This document shows positions 62,552 through 64,000 of a DNA stretch of 64,000 nucleotides, piece by piece. Below the pieces are notes generated by a model. It was not told where the DNA came from. It searched no databases and saw nothing but the letters and a program-made list of their open reading frames with translations. The position numbers and the translations under genes are program-made. Source of the DNA: Bradyrhizobium tropiciagri (lineage in GTDB: Bacteria; Pseudomonadota; Alphaproteobacteria; Rhizobiales; Xanthobacteraceae); the NCBI RefSeq assembly GCF_018130505.1, contig NZ_JAFCKH010000017.1, positions 1 through 64,000 of the forward strand. Reading direction: 5' to 3'. Numbering within the stretch: the stretch's first letter is position 1; every line of letters starts with the position of its first letter.

Positions 62552-64000
62552 TTATCCTCTTGCCTTGCCGGCGCTCTTCTTCGCGGCCGCCTTCGATCCC
62601 CCGTTGGGCTTTGCGGCCGTGGTCTTGGAGGCGGATGCGACCGGCGCGCGCGCCTTGCTGGTCGCGTCCGTCTTGGGTTTCGCTGCGGCCTTCTTCGCCG
62701 CGGTCTTCTTGGCAGGCTTGGCCTCGGCATCACCGTCGGCCTTGGCCTTGGCGGGCTTCGCAGCCTTGGCCTTCTTGCCCTTCGCCTTGCCGCCGCCCTT
62801 GGCTGCGCGCTCGTCGATCAACGCGATCGCCTCCGCCAGCGTGACCTCGTCGGGCGTACGGTCGCTCGGGATCGTCGCGTTGACGCCTCCAGCGGTGACA
62901 TAGGCGCCGTAGCGGCCGTTCTTCAGCGCGACCGCGCCGAGCGACGGATGATCGCCGAGCGGCTTGCCCGGATCGGCGCCGAACCGGCGGCCGCTCGGAC
63001 CCTTGGCGATCTTCTCCGCGATCAGCGTGACGGCGCGGTTGAGCCCGATCGTGAACACCTCGTCGCCGGCCTCGAGGCTGGCATAGGTCTTCTCGTGCTT
63101 CACGAACGGCCCGAAGCGGCCAAGGCCGGCGGTGATCGGCTCTCCGGTCTCCGGATGCTTGCCGATCTCGCGCGGCAGCGACAGCAGCCGCAAGGCCGTT
63201 TCGAAATCGACATCGCCGGGCGAAGTGCCCTTCGGGATGCCGGCGCGCTTCGGCTTTGCGCCTTCCTCATAATCCTTCTGCTCGCCGAGCTGGATGTAGG
63301 GGCCGAAGCGGCCGGCCTTCACCGCGACCTCGAACCCGGTGTCGGGATCGGTGCCGAGGATGCGGTCGGCGCTCTCGGCGCTGTCGGCGGCGAGCGGGCG
63401 GGTGTAACGGCACTCCGGATAGTTCGAGCAGCCGACGAAGGCGCCGAACTTGCCGGCCTTCAGGTTCAGCTTGCCGGTGCCGCAGGTCGGGCACTGCCTG
63501 ACGTCGCCGCCATCCGCGCGCGGCGGATAGATGTGCGGGCCGAGCATCTCGTCGAGCGCGTCGAGCACTTCGGCGACCCGCAGATCCTTGATGTCGTTCA
63601 CCGCGCCGATGAAGCCGCGCCAGAAGTCCTGTAGCACCTGCTGCCAGGCCACCTCGTTGTTGGAGATGCGGTCGAGCTGTTCCTCGAGATCGGCGGTGAA
63701 GTCGTACTCGACATAGCGCGCGAAGAAGTTCTCGAGGAACGCGACCACGACGCGGCCCTTGTCCTCGCCGTGCAGCCGCTTCTTCTCCAGCTTGACGTAG
63801 CCGCGGTCCTTCAGCACCTGCAGGATCGAGGCGTAGGTCGAGGGCCGGCCGATGCCGAGCTCCTCCATCCGCTTCACCAGCGAGGCTTCCGAGAAGCGCG
63901 GCGGCGGTTCGGTGAAATGCTGGGTGACGGCGAGACTCTGGCGCTTCACGGCTTCGCCTTCGCTCATCGCGGGCAGGCGGCGCGAATCCTCGTCCTCCTC
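62552..64000 (-). CDS. topA: DNA topoisomerase I, C-terminal part (5' end outside the window)
   Basis: The visible 482 residues are the C-terminal half of topoisomerase I: PPPRFSEASLVKRMEELGIGRPSTYASI is the late catalytic-core region, of which only the first half is needed to recognise it. CPTCGTGKLNLK...CSNYPEC is a zinc ribbon, followed by several topoisomerase C-terminal repeats (GRFGPFVKHEKTY, GRYGAYVTAGG) and a basic Ala/Lys tail of about 80 residues. The frame stays open to the right edge (EEDEDSRRLPAM). The catalytic Tyr lies outside the window. It relaxes negative supercoils. Confidence 0.96.
   Translation of the reverse strand, partial: EEDEDSRRLPAMSEGEAVKRQSLAVTQHFTEPPPRFSEASLVKRMEELGIGRPSTYASILQVLKDRGYVKLEKKRLHGEDKGRVVVAFLENFFARYVEYDFTADLEEQLDRISNNEVAWQQVLQDFWRGFIGAVNDIKDLRVAEVLDALDEMLGPHIYPPRADGGDVRQCPTCGTGKLNLKAGKFGAFVGCSNYPECRYTRPLAADSAESADRILGTDPDTGFEVAVKAGRFGPYIQLGEQKDYEEGAKPKRAGIPKGTSPGDVDFETALRLLSLPREIGKHPETGEPITAGLGRFGPFVKHEKTYASLEAGDEVFTIGLNRAVTLIAEKIAKGPSGRRFGADPGKPLGDHPSLGAVALKNGRYGAYVTAGGVNATIPSDRTPDEVTLAEAIALIDERAAKGGGKAKGKKAKAAKPAKAKADGDAEAKPAKKTAAKKAAAKPKTDATSKARAPVASASKTTAAKPNGGSKAAAKKSAGKARG

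Overview
This window is chromosomal DNA of a GC-rich alphaproteobacterium, most likely Bradyrhizobium or a close relative (Nitrobacteraceae). The evidence is the set of core genes (mipZ, divK-pleD, clpS-clpA, eipB-like, a DUF1489 gene, rnr-topA, a TolA-like protein, a phasin), their high-GC codon use, and several families of short palindromic intergenic repeats of the kind scattered through Bradyrhizobium genomes. No tRNA, rRNA, CRISPR array, prophage or intact insertion sequence was seen. The last gene (topA) runs off the right edge.

Layout. 0.3-7.7 kb: a catabolic cluster on the + strand with a 2-hydroxyacid dehydrogenase, an MFS permease, an arylmalonate decarboxylase/maleate isomerase-like protein, a GntR/FCD regulator, a hydantoin-racemase-like protein without the two usual catalytic cysteines, a hydantoinase/dihydropyrimidinase and an alpha/beta hydrolase. 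Four of these are joined by 1-4 base overlaps. This is the most distinctive block. 7.9-25.7 kb: mixed genes, including two hypothetical proteins, a secreted phosphoesterase behind a probable Pho box, a di-heme cytochrome c peroxidase, an aldo/keto reductase, a TolA-like protein, a glutathione transferase, panC, mipZ, secreted hydrolases and a J-domain membrane protein. 25.9-33.8 kb: a D,D-carboxypeptidase with a SPOR domain, a phasin behind a well-formed promoter/operator, a TadG-like protein with a VWA domain, and clpS-clpA.

33.9-41.6 kb: an MFS exporter, a PilZ protein, then an aldoxime-nitrile cluster (an AraC regulator divergent from nitrilase and aldoxime dehydratase), a cysteine homologue of the glycine-reductase selenoprotein B family, and a lytic transglycosylase. 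41.8-49.4 kb: azlC-azlD, an orphan TctC-type binding protein, trmO, a HIT protein, a GNAT-like protein, a glycerophosphodiesterase, two RidA proteins and an EipB-like protein. 49.4-53 kb: dinB, a DUF3572 gene, and the cell-cycle signalling pair divK-pleD. 53-64 kb: a serine hydrolase, a TetR/MFS divergent pair with a palindromic operator, rpmG, an LLM-class flavin monooxygenase, a NUDIX protein, a DUF983 gene, rnr and topA.

How the genes fit together. The first cluster looks like uptake and breakdown of a cyclic amide or malonate-type compound, with the GntR protein probably acting on a 17-bp palindrome before the permease gene. The 37-39 kb cluster would turn an aldoxime into a nitrile and then a carboxylic acid. 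divK-pleD and mipZ serve polar development and division-plane placement, and clpS-clpA serve N-degron proteolysis. Functions are inferred from family motifs read by eye; no database search was run.
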